DNA from: Candidatus Handelsmanbacteria bacterium
GTDB taxonomy: Bacteria > Latescibacterota > UBA2968 > UBA8231
Direction: 5' to 3'
Assembly (NCBI GenBank): GCA_016867395.1
Contig: VGJS01000028.1
Location: 1 to 49,238 of the forward strand
Length of the DNA: 49,238 bases
Shown here: in pieces, positions 17,082-28,793 of the stretch
How the letters are laid out: each line of letters begins with the position of its first letter
How positions within the stretch are numbered: the first letter of the stretch is position 1
Program-made: the position numbers and the translations under genes
Notes under the pieces: generated by a model
What the model saw: the letters and a program-made list of their open reading frames with translations, nothing else
Databases searched by the model: none
What the model was told of the DNA's origin: nothing

Positions 17082-18331
17082 CAGGCGAAGACCTCGTTGA
17101 CATTGTGGAGGGCGGCGGCCAGGGCGTCGATCTCCTCGCGGGTATTGTAGAAGGCCAGGGAGGCGCGGGCCATGGCCGGCACCCCGTAGCGCTGCATCAG
17201 GGGTTGGGCGCAGTGGTGGCCGGCGCGGATGGCGATGCCCTCGCTGTCGAGCACCGTGCCGATATCGTGGGGGTGGGCCGAGTCCAGGGTAAAGGAAAGC
17301 ACCCCCACCCTGTCGCGGGCGGTGCCGAAGAGCCGCAGACCCGGCACCTGCGAGAGGGCCCCGGTGGCGTAGCCGAGCAGCTCGGTCTCGTAGGCGGCCA
17401 GGTGTTCCTGGCCGGCTTGGTTGAGGTAGTCGATGGCCGCCTCCAGTCCGATGGCCCCGGCGATGTGCGGGGTGCCGGCCTCAAAGCGGTTGGGCAGGTC
17501 CGCGTAGGTGGTGCCCTCGAAGGAGACCTTCTGGATCATCGAACCGCCGCCCTGGTAGGGGGGCATGGCTTCGAGCAACTCCCTGCGGCCGTAAAGCACC
17601 CCGATGCCGGTGGGGCCGAAGAGCTTGTGGCCGGAGAAGACGTAGAAGTCGCAACCGAGTTCCCGCACGTCGGCCGGCAGGTGGGGGAGGCCCTGTGCCC
17701 CGTCCACCAGCACTGGCACCCCGTGCTGGTGGGCCAGCGCCGCAATCTGAGCCACGGGGTTGATGGTGCCCAGCACATTGGAGGCGTGGGTCAGGGCCAC
17801 CAGCCGGGTGCGCGGGCTGAGCAGTTTCTCGTACTCCTCCAGGACCAGTTCGCCGGCATCGTCCACCGGGATCACCCGCAGGCGGGCGCCGCGCTCGGCG
17901 CAGACCAGTTGCCAGGGCACAATGTTGGAGTGGTGCTCCATGTGGGTAACGATGAGCTCGTCGCCCTCGACCAGGCGGGGCCGCACAAAGGAGTGGGCCA
18001 CCAGGTTGATGCCCTCGGTGGTGCCGCGCACGAAGATGATCTCGCTGTTGTCCGCGGCGTTCAGGAAGCGGCGGATGCGCCCTCGGGTGCGCTCGTAGGC
18101 AAAGGTGGCCTGCTGGCTGAGGTAGTGCACCCCGCGGTGGATATTGGCGTTCTCGGCGGCGTAGTAGGCTGCCACTGCGTCGATCACCGACTGGGGTTTC
18201 TGGGCGGTGGCGGCGTTGTCGAGGTACACCAGGGGCTTGTTGCGCACTCGCCGGCTGAGGATGGGGAAATCGCCGCGCACTCGCTCCACGTCGAGCGGGG
18301 AAGCGGGTCTGGGATCGGCGAGGGCGCTCAT
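17081..18331 (-). CDS. sufS: Cysteine desulfurase SufS
   Basis: The product is 416 aa, class V aminotransferase fold, group II desulfurase. Key residues are THMEHHSN (His133), VDGAQG (Asp210, Gln213), the PLP Lys236 in [11 protein letters not shown], and the persulfide-forming Cys374 in RAGHHCAQP. The shortened RAGHHC loop is typical of SufS rather than IscS. It takes sulfur from L-cysteine as a persulfide and hands it to SufU for the SufBCD scaffold. The start overlaps the end of sufD by four bases (ATGA), and sufU follows directly. Confidence 0.97.
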   Translation of the reverse strand: MSALADPRPASPLDVERVRGDFPILSRRVRNKPLVYLDNAATAQKPQSVIDAVAAYYAAENANIHRGVHYLSQQATFAYERTRGRIRRFLNAADNSEIIFVRGTTEGINLVAHSFVRPRLVEGDELIVTHMEHHSNIVPWQLVCAERGARLRVIPVDDAGELVLEEYEKLLSPRTRLVALTHASNVLGTINPVAQIAALAHQHGVPVLVDGAQGLPHLPADVRELGCDFYVFSGHKLFGPTGIGVLYGRRELLEAMPPYQGGGSMIQKVSFEGTTYADLPNRFEAGTPHIAGAIGLEAAIDYLNQAGQEHLAAYETELLGYATGALSQVPGLRLFGTARDRVGVLSFTLDSAHPHDIGTVLDSEGIAIRAGHHCAQPLMQRYGVPAMARASLAFYNTREEIDALAAALHNVNEVFA

Positions 18332-19665
18332 GGCCGACCTCCGTTCAGGGCGGTCAGTTTGGCAGCTACCCGCCCTTCGAGATGGGCGCGCAGGGCATCG
18401 TCGCCCAGCCGGTCGAGGAGCTGGTCGGCAAAGGCCCTGGTGAGCACGCCGCGGGCTTGCCCCAGGTCAAGGCCGCGGGCCCGCAGGTAGTAGAGAGCTT
18501 CTTCGTCCAACCGGCCCACGGTGGCCCCGTGGCTGCACTTGACGTCATCGGCGTAGATCTCCAACTGGGGTTTGGTGTCGATCTCCGCCTCGGGGGAGAG
18601 CAGCAGATTGCGGTTGGCCTGGTACGCGTCGGTCTTCTGGGCCTGGGGCCAGACGTGTATGCGGCCGCGGAATACCCCGGTGGAGCGGCCCCCAAGTATA
18701 CCCTTATACAATTCGTGGCTGGCGCAGTGGGCCTTGGCGTGCTCGACCAGGGTGTGGTGGTCGAGGTGCTGTTCCCCGTTGGCCAGGTACAGGCCGTTGA
18801 GGGTGGACTCGATGCCCTCCCCATCGAGCATGGTGTCGAGCTGGTTGCGGCTGAGTCGGGCCCCCAGGGAGAGGCTATGGGCAGTGAAGCGGCTGCCCCG
18901 GCCTTCGCGGACCAGGGTGTGGTCGAGGTGTAAGGCCGCGTCCCCCTCCTGCTGGATCTTGCAGTAATCGAAGTGCGCCTCCTCGCCCACCACTACCTCG
19001 GCCAGGGCATTGCTCAGATAAGGGCGGCCGTCCGGGCCGGCGCAGGTCTCCACCAGCATGGCCTTGCTGCGGGCTCCCGCGACGACTAGCAGGCGCGGCG
19101 AGGAGAAGGAGGGGGCAGCCGGCGCGGTGGATAGGAAGAGCAGGTGGATGGGATGCGCCACTTCCGTCCCGGCGGGCAGGTGGAGGAAGGCCCCGTCCTG
19201 GAGAAAGGCGGTGTTGAGGGCGGCCAGGGCATGGCGCTCGCCCTGGATCTGGTGGTTGAGGCAGGAGAGCACCAGATCGGCGTGTTGCCGCAGGCCGGCT
19301 TCGAGGTTGAGCAGCACCACTCCCTGGGGCAGGCTGCCGGCCGCCGAAAGCGCGGGGGCGTAGTGGCCATCCAAAAAGACCAGGCGCGGGCTCTGGGGCC
19401 CGGCGAAGAGCAGAGGGGCCAGGGCCTCGGTAGACAGGGTAGCACCCTTGGGCGCCGGCGCGAAGGGTTGCTGGAGCAGGGGCGCGAGGTTGGTATAGCG
19501 CCACTCCTCGTCCCGGGAGGTGGGAAAACCCTGGGCGGCGAACTGCGCGATGGCCTGCCGGCGCAACGGGTGCAGAGGGGTGCTGGCCTGGCCGTTGAGG
19601 GTCTGCTCGAAGGCCCTGAAGCGGGACAGGTACTGGTCGGTGGCGCTGTCTCTGGTCGAAGTCAT
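18328..19665 (-). CDS. sufD: Fe-S cluster assembly scaffold component SufD
   Basis: The product is 445 aa. I start it at the ATG at 19665, 1 base after the sufC stop; the longer open frame above is inside sufC. The N-terminal segment has [17 protein letters not shown], typical of SufD. The C-terminal half has the beta-helix signature of the SufB/SufD family ([10 protein letters not shown], then [24 protein letters not shown], then [26 protein letters not shown]). SufD pairs with SufB and SufC in the SufBC2D scaffold and helps bring in iron. The catalytic His is in the CSHGAT segment. Confidence 0.96.
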   Translation of the reverse strand: MTSTRDSATDQYLSRFRAFEQTLNGQASTPLHPLRRQAIAQFAAQGFPTSRDEEWRYTNLAPLLQQPFAPAPKGATLSTEALAPLLFAGPQSPRLVFLDGHYAPALSAAGSLPQGVVLLNLEAGLRQHADLVLSCLNHQIQGERHALAALNTAFLQDGAFLHLPAGTEVAHPIHLLFLSTAPAAPSFSSPRLLVVAGARSKAMLVETCAGPDGRPYLSNALAEVVVGEEAHFDYCKIQQEGDAALHLDHTLVREGRGSRFTAHSLSLGARLSRNQLDTMLDGEGIESTLNGLYLANGEQHLDHHTLVEHAKAHCASHELYKGILGGRSTGVFRGRIHVWPQAQKTDAYQANRNLLLSPEAEIDTKPQLEIYADDVKCSHGATVGRLDEEALYYLRARGLDLGQARGVLTRAFADQLLDRLGDDALRAHLEGRVAAKLTALNGGRP

Positions 19666-19666
19666 C

Positions 19667-20425
19667 TCAGGCGCTCGCCGTTGCTTCTTCCTTGATCCAG
19701 TCGTAGCCCTTAGCCTCCAGTTCCAGGGCCAACTCCTTGCCGCCGGAGCGGACGATGCGGCCCCTGGCCAGCACGTGGACAAAGTCGGGGACGATGTATT
19801 CGAGCAGGCGCTGGTAGTGGGTGACGACGATGGCGCTGCGCTCCGGGCTGCGGAGCTTGTTGACCCCGTTAGCCACCACGCGCAGGGCGTCGATGTCTAA
19901 GCCAGAGTCGGTCTCGTCGAGGATAGCCAGCCGAGGTTCGAGCACGGCGAGTTGCAAGATCTCGTGCCGCTTTTTCTCGCCGCCGGAGAAGCCCTCGTTG
20001 ACTGCGCGCTTTAGGAAATTCTCGTCCATCTCCACCAGGTTCATCTTCTCGCGGATCAGGGCGAGGAAATCGATGGCGTCCACCTCTTCGAGGCCGCGGT
20101 GCTTGCGGACTTCGTTCAGGCCCGAGCGCAGGAAATAGGCGGTGTTGACCCCGGGGATCTCGACGGGATACTGGAAAGCGAGGAAGATGCCCTCGCGGGC
20201 GCGTTCTTCGGGCTCCAGTTCGAGCAGGTCCCTGCCCTGGTAGAGGACCTGGCCGCCGGTGACCTCGTAGGCCGGGTGGCCGGCCAGGACCTGGGCCAGG
20301 GTGCTCTTGCCCGAGCCATTGGGGCCCATAATGGCGTGGACCTCGCCGGGATTGACCTTGAGGGAGAGGCCCCGCAGGATGGGGGTGCTGTCAATGCTGG
20401 CGTACAGATCGCGGATTTCGAGCAT
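19667..20425 (-). CDS. sufC: Fe-S cluster assembly ATPase SufC
   Basis: The product is 252 aa, a complete ABC ATPase. Walker A is GPNGSGKST (residues 34-42), the Q-loop is [12 protein letters not shown] (about 81-92), the ABC signature FSGGEKKR (146-153), and Walker [13 protein letters not shown] (167-178). The phrase [14 protein letters not shown] and the EKKRHEILQ helix are specific to SufC among ABC proteins. It powers conformational change of the SufB/SufD pair. It sits between sufB (8 bases upstream) and sufD (1 base downstream). Confidence 0.97.
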   Translation of the reverse strand: MLEIRDLYASIDSTPILRGLSLKVNPGEVHAIMGPNGSGKSTLAQVLAGHPAYEVTGGQVLYQGRDLLELEPEERAREGIFLAFQYPVEIPGVNTAYFLRSGLNEVRKHRGLEEVDAIDFLALIREKMNLVEMDENFLKRAVNEGFSGGEKKRHEILQLAVLEPRLAILDETDSGLDIDALRVVANGVNKLRSPERSAIVVTHYQRLLEYIVPDFVHVLARGRIVRSGGKELALELEAKGYDWIKEEATASA

Positions 20426-20433
20426 GATCGCTT

Positions 20434-21903
<1,470 letters not shown>

Positions 21904-21972
21904 GGCCGGCATCCTCGATCTCTTGTTGTCGAAAAACAGAGGGTTCCACGCAGTGCAGGGTTAAAAGTTATG

Positions 21973-21996
21973 AATCTTGACAAAAAAGTCAAGATT
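21973..21996. promoter_or_regulatory. Perfect palindrome upstream of sufB, candidate Rrf2/IscR-like operator
   Basis: AATCTTGAC and GTCAAGATT, nine-base arms, surround an A6 centre. It lies 69 bases upstream of the sufB start and 70 bases upstream of the divergent enolase-family gene. TTGAC boxes at the palindrome centre on both strands could serve as -35 elements, so a bound regulator would block a promoter. The regulator encoded at the operon end (15807-16274) is the obvious candidate. Rrf2 proteins bind dyads of about this size. The site is A/T-rich in a GC-rich region. A factor-independent terminator is unlikely because both flanks lead into genes. Confidence 0.6.
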
Positions 21997-22066
21997 AGGC
22001 TTTGCCGCCCACCTGCCAATAGCGGAGATTGTACCCTGTCGGGCCGCCAAATACGAGGAGGATACC

Positions 22067-23227
22067 GTGAAAATAACCGACTTACAAGTTATCGCCTTCC
22101 GGGTGCCGCGCATCCCGTACAGCAATGGGAAGTGGCTGGACCCCACCACCGTGACCCAGACCCTCACCAAGATCAGCACCGACGAGGGCGCCGAAGGGTA
22201 CTATCTGGGCGGGGCTGGCCACGGGGACCAGGACGGGCTCTCCCCCGCCGACCGGGCCGCTCTCGAAGGCGGGCTCAAGTGGCGGGTGGTGGGACAGGAC
22301 CCTTTTGAACGCTAGAAGTTCTGCCACTGGATGTGGGTGGCCAACGTGCAGGAGAACCTCCTCAGCGTGCTGGACATGGCCCTGTGGGATCTGCAGGCCC
22401 GCGCCTTTGGGGTGCCCATCCACAAACTGCTGGGCGGCTGCCGCGAGCGGGTCAAGGCCTACGGCAGCACCTATCCCAACATGGGCACCCCCGAAGACTA
22501 CGCCGAGCACGCCGCCGCCTGTTGGGCCCAGGGTTACAAACACTACAAGATCCATCCCCACTACTTCTGGGACCCGGTCACCAAGCAGCCCGACCCGGGC
22601 CGGCCCTCCCACATCGAGCAGGACATCAAGGTGTGCCGGGCGGTGCGGGTGCGGGTGGGCGAGCGGATGGTGCTCAGCTTCGATCCCTGGGGCACCTACC
22701 GCACCTACGAGGAAGCGGTCAAGGTGGGCCGCGAGCTGGAACGGCTCAACTTCTAGTGGTACGAACACCCCATGTCCGAGTACCGGGTGGGGGCGTACGA
22801 GAAACTCACCCAGGAGCTGAGCATCCCCATCCTCTCCCCCGAGATCGCCGCTGGCAGCATCTACACCCGCGCCGACTGGATCCGGCGGGGCGCCTCGGAC
22901 ATGAGCCGCATCGACGTGCTGCGCGGGGGCATCACCGGGGTGAAGAAGATGGTCTCCATCTGCGAGGCGTACGGGGTGAAGTGCGAGATCCACATGAGTG
23001 GTTTCGCCAATCTGCAGGTGCTGGGCGCCACCAGTGAGGCCGTGTGTGAGTACTACGAGCGGGGCCTCTTGGCTCCCGGCGTGGACTACGAGACCCCGCC
23101 GCCCTACCTCAAGGCCATCGGCGATCCGATGGACAGCGAGGGCTACGTGCAGGTGCCACAAGGGCCGGGCATGGGGATGGGGTACCAGCTCAACTGGGAC
23201 TATATCAACGAAAACAAGGTGAAGTGA
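22067..23227 (+). pseudogene. Enolase-superfamily (MR/MLE) dehydratase gene with two in-frame TAG codons
   Basis: GTG at 22067 follows GAGGAGG. One frame of 386 codons runs to TGA at 23227 with no frameshift but with TAG at 22313-22315 and 22754-22756. Around them the protein is intact: DPFER-(TAG)-KFCHWMWVAN and ERLNF-(TAG)-WYEHPMSEY. Enolase motifs are present: KIHPHY, VLSFDPWGTY (metal Asp), WYEHPM (metal Glu), LSPEIAAG (metal Glu), RGGITG and EIHMSGFANLQ (His). From family memory Glu and Tyr would be expected at the two TAGs, each one base away. Either a recent pseudogene or amber readthrough. At least seven window genes end in TAG, so TAG is not reassigned genome-wide. Confidence 0.75.
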
Positions 23228-24117
23228 TGGCAGAGCGGTTCGAAGGCGTTTTTCCGGTCCTGCAGACCCCGGTGGGGGAGCAGGGCGAGATCCTGATCGA
23301 CGATCTGCGGCTCGAGGTGGATTTCTGCGTGCAGGCCGGGGCCCGCGGCCTGGTATTCCCGGTGCTGGGCAGCGAGTTCCAGTTTTTGACCGATACCGAG
23401 CGCCGGCAGCTGGTGGAGGTGGTGGTCAAGCAGGCCGGAGGGCGCATCCCGGTGGTGGCTGGGGCGGCCGGCACGGTGTGGCAGGTGGCCGCCGAGCACG
23501 CCCGCCACGCCGCCGGGGCCGGGGCCGACGCGGTGATCGCCCTGCCGCCCTACCTGTCGGGGGGCACCCGCGCCGAGATCCGCCAGTATTACGAGGCGGT
23601 GGCCAAGGCCGCCGGTATCCCGGTCTTCATCCAGCATTCCCAGGGCGGCATGGACGCCTCGCTGCTGTCCGAACTGCTCACCGAGGTGGAGCACATCCGC
23701 TACATCAAGGAAGAGATGCACCCCAGTGCCCATCAGATCAGCGCCGTGGTCAAGGGGGCGGGGGCCAATTGCTGGGGGGTCTTTGGCGGGGCGCACGACC
23801 GCTGGATGCTCTCGGAGCTGCGGCGCGGGGCCACGGGCTTCATGCCGGCGGTGGAGGCGGTGGACGTGCACGCGCAGGTCTGGGAGGCCTGGCAGGCCGG
23901 CGACGAGAAAAAGGCGCGACAGGTTTTCAACCAGCTGCTGCCGCTGATCAACTTCATCTTGATCATGGGCCTGCCGGTGTGCAAGGAGGTGCTGGTGCGG
24001 CGCGGGGTGTTCAGGAGCGCGGCGATGCGCACCCCCGGCACCCTGGGCCTGGACGCCGAGGACCAGCGCGAACTGGACGCGATCCTGGAGGGGGTCAGGC
24101 CCTTGTTCCGCGTGTAG
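23227..24117 (+). CDS. DapA/NanA-family aldolase (unusual active site)
   Basis: The product is 296 aa, starting at ATG 23227 overlapping the previous stop (TGATG). It follows the DHDPS/N-acetylneuraminate-lyase barrel: PVLGSEFQFLT replaces the usual GTTGE, Schiff-base Lys161 lies in IRYIKEEMHPS, and GVFGGAHDRWMLSELRRGA forms the later loop. At the position of the conserved catalytic Tyr (usually YN-P) the sequence reads FIQHSQGG, so the Tyr appears to be missing. Family members cleave or form 2-keto-3-deoxy sugar acids or related keto acids. The coupling to the upstream dehydratase fits a dehydrate-then-cleave pathway. Confidence 0.85.
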   Translation: MAERFEGVFPVLQTPVGEQGEILIDDLRLEVDFCVQAGARGLVFPVLGSEFQFLTDTERRQLVEVVVKQAGGRIPVVAGAAGTVWQVAAEHARHAAGAGADAVIALPPYLSGGTRAEIRQYYEAVAKAAGIPVFIQHSQGGMDASLLSELLTEVEHIRYIKEEMHPSAHQISAVVKGAGANCWGVFGGAHDRWMLSELRRGATGFMPAVEAVDVHAQVWEAWQAGDEKKARQVFNQLLPLINFILIMGLPVCKEVLVRRGVFRSAAMRTPGTLGLDAEDQRELDAILEGVRPLFRV

Positions 24118-25025
24118 CTACCCCAGCTTCCGGCGCTGCACCAGGTAGCGCGAGAGGGCCCGGTCGAAGGGGGTGGCGGTGTCGATCAGGGCGTAGTCGA
24201 CGCCGGCATCGGCGCAGCGCAGGCGGTAGGTCTGGATGAGCTGCTCCATCAACTGGCGGTACTCGGCCTGGAAGTGCCAGGGTTGGGTGGTGAGGCTGTG
24301 CTCGGGGTTTTCGAGGCTGACGAAGCGGGTCTCCTGGCGGCGGAAATCGAGATCTCGCTCGCGTGGGTCGAGTAGATGGAAGACGATCACCTCGTGGCCG
24401 CGGTAGCGGAAGTGGCGCAGGCCGCCCAGCACCTCCTCCGGGTCGTCGAGCAGGTCGGAGAGCACCACGACCAGGCCGCGGCGCGAGAGGCGTTCGGCCA
24501 GGTCGTGGAAGGCCGGGGCCATGCGGGTGTCGGCGGCGGGTTTCGCCTGGTCCATTTCCTTGAGCAGCACCTGCAGATGGCTCTGCACCGAGCGGGGGGG
24601 CACGTAGGTATGGACGCGCTGGTCGAAGAGCATCAGGCCCACTGCGTCGCGCTGGCGCAGCATCAGGTGGGCCAGGGCCGCCCCCAGGCAGCAGGCATAG
24701 CGGAACTTGCCCATCGCCCCGCCCGACTGGTAGGCCATGGAGCCGCTGATGTCGAGCAGCAGATACGCCTTGAGGTTGGTCTCCTCCTCGTACTGCTTGA
24801 TGTAGAGGCGGCCGGTCTTGGCGTACGCCTTCCAGTCCAGGTCGCGCAGCGGATCACCCGGCAGATAGGGCCGGTGCTCGGAGAACTCCACCGAGAAGCC
24901 GTGGTACGGGCTGCGGTGCAGGCCGGTGATAAAGCCCTCGACCACCAGGCGGGCGACCAGGTCGAGGCGGCTGATCCGCGAGAGGGCTTCGGGGTCGAGG
25001 TACGCGGAGAGGGCGGGGGCGGCGG

Positions 25026-25029
<4 letters not shown>
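24118..25029 (-). CDS. DUF58 domain protein with vWA-like fold
   Basis: The product is 303 aa. I place the start at GTG 25029, which overlaps the MoxR TGA (GTGA); the longer open frame is MoxR antisense-frame noise. DUF58 hallmarks are FSEHRPYLPGDPLRDLDWKA and LYIKQYEEE, followed by a vWA-like LLLDISGSMAY (D-x-S-x-S metal site) and VVVLSDLLDD. DUF58/MoxR pairs are widespread and thought to act as chaperones that insert metals or assemble periplasmic or enzyme complexes. The C-terminal segment LIDTATPFDRALSRYL is also typical. Operon partner is MoxR; no other member of the usual larger cluster is seen. Confidence 0.9.
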
Positions 25030-26015
<986 letters not shown>

Positions 26016-26163
26016 CGCTTTCCTCGCCTGGGGGATTCTGCCCAAATAGGCCGGGTCAGATACCGGTTCCGAAACAATGAAATCTAACCAATATGCCCGC
26101 CGCCGGCTAAGAGGGGCCTTGCCCGGCCCCCTGGGCGGGTAGTTAATTATAGGATCATTGTGC

Positions 26164-26240
<77 letters not shown>

Positions 26241-26322
26241 GTTTTGCCAAGGCCCCGGAGAAGCACGGCAGGTTTTTCCGTGGCCGCTGCTTTTGGGAGC
26301 TCAATACCCGGAGAGAGGAGCG

Positions 26323-26979
26323 ATGTTCGTCGGCCATTTCGCCTTGGGCCTGGCGGGGAAGCGGGTGGCGCCGTCCCTGTCGCTGGGGACGCTGTTATTG
26401 GCGGCGTCGTTCCTCGACCTCCTGTGGCCCACCTTCTTGCTGTTGGGCCTGGAAGAGGTGCAGGTGGCGCCGGGGATCACAGCCGTCACCCCCCTCGATT
26501 TCGTGTCCTATCCGTACAGCCACAGCCTGGCGGCGGCAGCGGGATGGGCGGCGGTCTTCGGCGGGGTTGTCTGGCTCTGGCGCAGCCGGGTTGACGCCAG
26601 CCTGCTGCTAGTCGGCCTGGTGCTGAGCCATTGGCTGCTGGACTTTGCCTCGCACCGTCCCGATCTGCCCCTCGACCTAGGTGGCCCCACGCGGGTGGGG
26701 TTGGGTCTGTGGTACTCACTGCCGGCCACCCTGGCGGTGGAATTGCTGCTTTTTGCGGCCGGGGCGGTGATCTACGGCCGCACCACCGTGGCCGAGGACC
26801 GGATTGGCCGCTATGGCCTCTGGGGGCTGGTGGTCTTTCTGCTGGCGGCGTACCTGGCTGCGGTGCTGGGGCCCCCGCCGCCCAATGCGGAGATGCTGGG
26901 CTGGGGCGGGCAGTCGGTGTGGCTGCTGGTGCTGTGGGGTTTCTGGGTGGACCGGCATCGCCGCCCCGTCCGCGACTGA
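26323..26979 (+). CDS. Integral membrane protein, metal-dependent-hydrolase-like (YdjM/DUF457 type)
   Basis: The product is 218 aa from ATG 26323 (GAGAGGAG site). It has about five hydrophobic segments, and His/Asp-rich loops: MFVGHFALGLAGKRVAP, SFLDLLWP, SYPYSHSLAAA and SHWLLDFASHRPDLPL. The H-x-x-x-D and SHSL...DFASHRPD pattern recalls the YdjM/DUF457 membrane metal-dependent hydrolases, of unknown cellular role. No operon partner is evident; the tRNA is upstream and the aldo/keto reductase 83 bases downstream. Confidence 0.7.
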   Translation: MFVGHFALGLAGKRVAPSLSLGTLLLAASFLDLLWPTFLLLGLEEVQVAPGITAVTPLDFVSYPYSHSLAAAAGWAAVFGGVVWLWRSRVDASLLLVGLVLSHWLLDFASHRPDLPLDLGGPTRVGLGLWYSLPATLAVELLLFAAGAVIYGRTTVAEDRIGRYGLWGLVVFLLAAYLAAVLGPPPPNAEMLGWGGQSVWLLVLWGFWVDRHRRPVRD

Positions 26980-27061
26980 AGCGCCGCCGGCTCGGCTTGT
27001 TCGCGCCGGCTGGGTGCCGTATCATCAGCCCCTCGGCACCATCCCACCCGAGGAGGTCTTC

Positions 27062-27955
27062 ATGGAATACCGCCGACTCGGCCGCACCGGATTGCAGGTC
27101 TCGGCTTTGGGTTTTGGGGCCTGGGAGATCGGCTGGACCCGGCCCGAAGAGGGAGCGGAGGTGGGCCGGCTGCTCAACCGGGTGCTGGACCTGGGTATCA
27201 ACCTCATCGATTCCTCAGCGGCCTACCGCTGGAGCGAGGAGTTGATCGCCAAGTACGTGGGGCACCGCCGCCGGGAGTTTGTCTTTGCCACCAAGTGCGG
27301 CTCGTGGCGGGTGCAGCAGCCGGACGGGGAGTGGGTGCAGACCCTGGATTATTCGGCCAGGGCCATCGCCCCGCAGATCGACCGCAGCCTGCAGCGGCTG
27401 AAGACCGATTATATAGACATCATCCAACTGCACAGCCCATCCTACGAGGACGTGGCCTTCGGCGACGGCTTGGAGGGACTCAAGAAGGCGCAGGCCCAGG
27501 GCAAGGTGCGCTTCATCAGCCTTTCGGCCGACGGCGAGGCGGCGTCCAAAGCCGTCGAGATCGGCGAGTACGACACCCTGCAGATCACCTGCAATATCCT
27601 CGACCAGGAGCCGGCTGCCCTCATTGCCCGGGCCCGCCGGGAAGGGGACATGGGCATCATCGTCAAGGAGCCCATCGCCCAGGCCCTCTACGACCACCCT
27701 CGGCCCGAGGGGGACCGCGCCCTGCTGTGGGACCGGGCCCAGCGCCTGCTGGTCCCCGACTGCATCGGCGAGCTTCCCCGCGTCGAAGCGTGTTTGCGTT
27801 GGCTCCTGGGCAACCCCGAGGTACACACCGCCATAGTCGGCACCACCAACCTGCGCCACCTGGAGGCCAACGCCGCCGCGGCCGAGCGCGGCCCCCTGCC
27901 CGCCGCGCTCCTGGCCGAGATCCAGCGGCGCATCGCCCCTGGACCCCCAGGCTGA
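27062..27955 (+). CDS. Aldo/keto reductase
   Basis: The product is 297 aa, from ATG 27062 after CGAGGAGG. It has all catalytic residues of the family: Asp50 in NLIDSSAAY, Tyr55, Lys78 in FATKCG and His124 in IIQLHSPSY. YRRLGRTGLQVSALGFG and VHTAIVGTTNLRHLEAN (NADPH site) are typical of the yeast-beta-subunit/YajO-like branch. It probably reduces an aldehyde or ketone sugar with NADPH. A PhyH gene follows 22 bases later on the same strand. Substrate undefined. Confidence 0.92.
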   Translation: MEYRRLGRTGLQVSALGFGAWEIGWTRPEEGAEVGRLLNRVLDLGINLIDSSAAYRWSEELIAKYVGHRRREFVFATKCGSWRVQQPDGEWVQTLDYSARAIAPQIDRSLQRLKTDYIDIIQLHSPSYEDVAFGDGLEGLKKAQAQGKVRFISLSADGEAASKAVEIGEYDTLQITCNILDQEPAALIARARREGDMGIIVKEPIAQALYDHPRPEGDRALLWDRAQRLLVPDCIGELPRVEACLRWLLGNPEVHTAIVGTTNLRHLEANAAAAERGPLPAALLAEIQRRIAPGPPG

Positions 27956-27977
27956 ACCACATTCAGCGGAGACCACG

Positions 27978-28793
27978 ATGGAACTGAGCGCCCAGCAGCA
28001 ACACTTCTTCGAAACCTTCGGCTTCATCGCTCTGCCCGGCCTGCTGGCCGAGGACGTGGGTGGGATCAGCAGCGAGTTCGAGCAGGTCTTTGTTCAGCGG
28101 GGAGTAATCCACGACGGCACCAAGCGCTCCTGCATCGTGCCCTTCATCGACCAGCGGGAGCGGCTGTGTACCCTCCTGGACCACCCGCGCCTCCAGATGC
28201 TGATCGGCGGACTATTAGGCGAGGACTTCAACTACGTGGGCGGGGATGGCAATTACTACAGCGGCGACACCAACTGGCACAGCGACGGCTTCCACCGGGT
28301 GGGGAAATTCCTCAAGGTGGCCATCTACCTGGACCCCTTGGGGCCGGAGACGGGTTGCCTGCGGGTGATCCCCGGCACCCACCGCCTGGACCTGGAGCAG
28401 AACTGGGAGGCGCGCAAGGCGGGGCAGTCCAGGGAGTTGTGGGGGATCGAACAGCGCCAGGTCCCCTGCCTGCCCCTGTCCACCCAGCCGGGGGACGTGG
28501 TGGCCTTCAACCACAACCTGATGCACGCCTCCTTTGGCGGCAGCACCCGAAGGCGGATGTTCACCCTCAACTGTTGCCGGCGCTGCGACACCCCCGAAGA
28601 GATCCAGGATCTCGAGAACTACGTGGGGGCCCACGCCCGCTTCTGGATCGACCATTTGCACTCGGAGACCATGAGGGCTACGGCCTCGACGGCGCGGATG
28701 CGCCACCTGCGGCAGGTGATGGAGCACGAGGCTCACCTGCCGGCCCTGGCCGCCAAGGCCCGGGCCGAGCGGGACGAGCCTTCGCGGGGCTAG
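27978..28793 (+). CDS. Phytanoyl-CoA dioxygenase-family (PhyH) oxygenase
   Basis: The product is 271 aa. The non-haem iron site is complete: His101 and Asp103 in TNWHSDGFH, and His183 in HNLMHASFGG with the 2-oxoglutarate-binding Arg near 191-193. These enzymes hydroxylate unactivated carbons using Fe(II), O2 and 2-oxoglutarate. PhyH-like genes are numerous in sponge-associated and related uncultured lineages, where substrates are mostly unknown. It probably forms an operon with the aldo/keto reductase. The stop codon shares a CTAG with the stop of the convergent membrane gene. Confidence 0.9.
   Translation: MELSAQQQHFFETFGFIALPGLLAEDVGGISSEFEQVFVQRGVIHDGTKRSCIVPFIDQRERLCTLLDHPRLQMLIGGLLGEDFNYVGGDGNYYSGDTNWHSDGFHRVGKFLKVAIYLDPLGPETGCLRVIPGTHRLDLEQNWEARKAGQSRELWGIEQRQVPCLPLSTQPGDVVAFNHNLMHASFGGSTRRRMFTLNCCRRCDTPEEIQDLENYVGAHARFWIDHLHSETMRATASTARMRHLRQVMEHEAHLPALAAKARAERDEPSRG

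Noticed and set aside
21973..21996. Palindrome considered as a terminator
   Set aside because: It sits between divergent gene starts, where no transcript ends.
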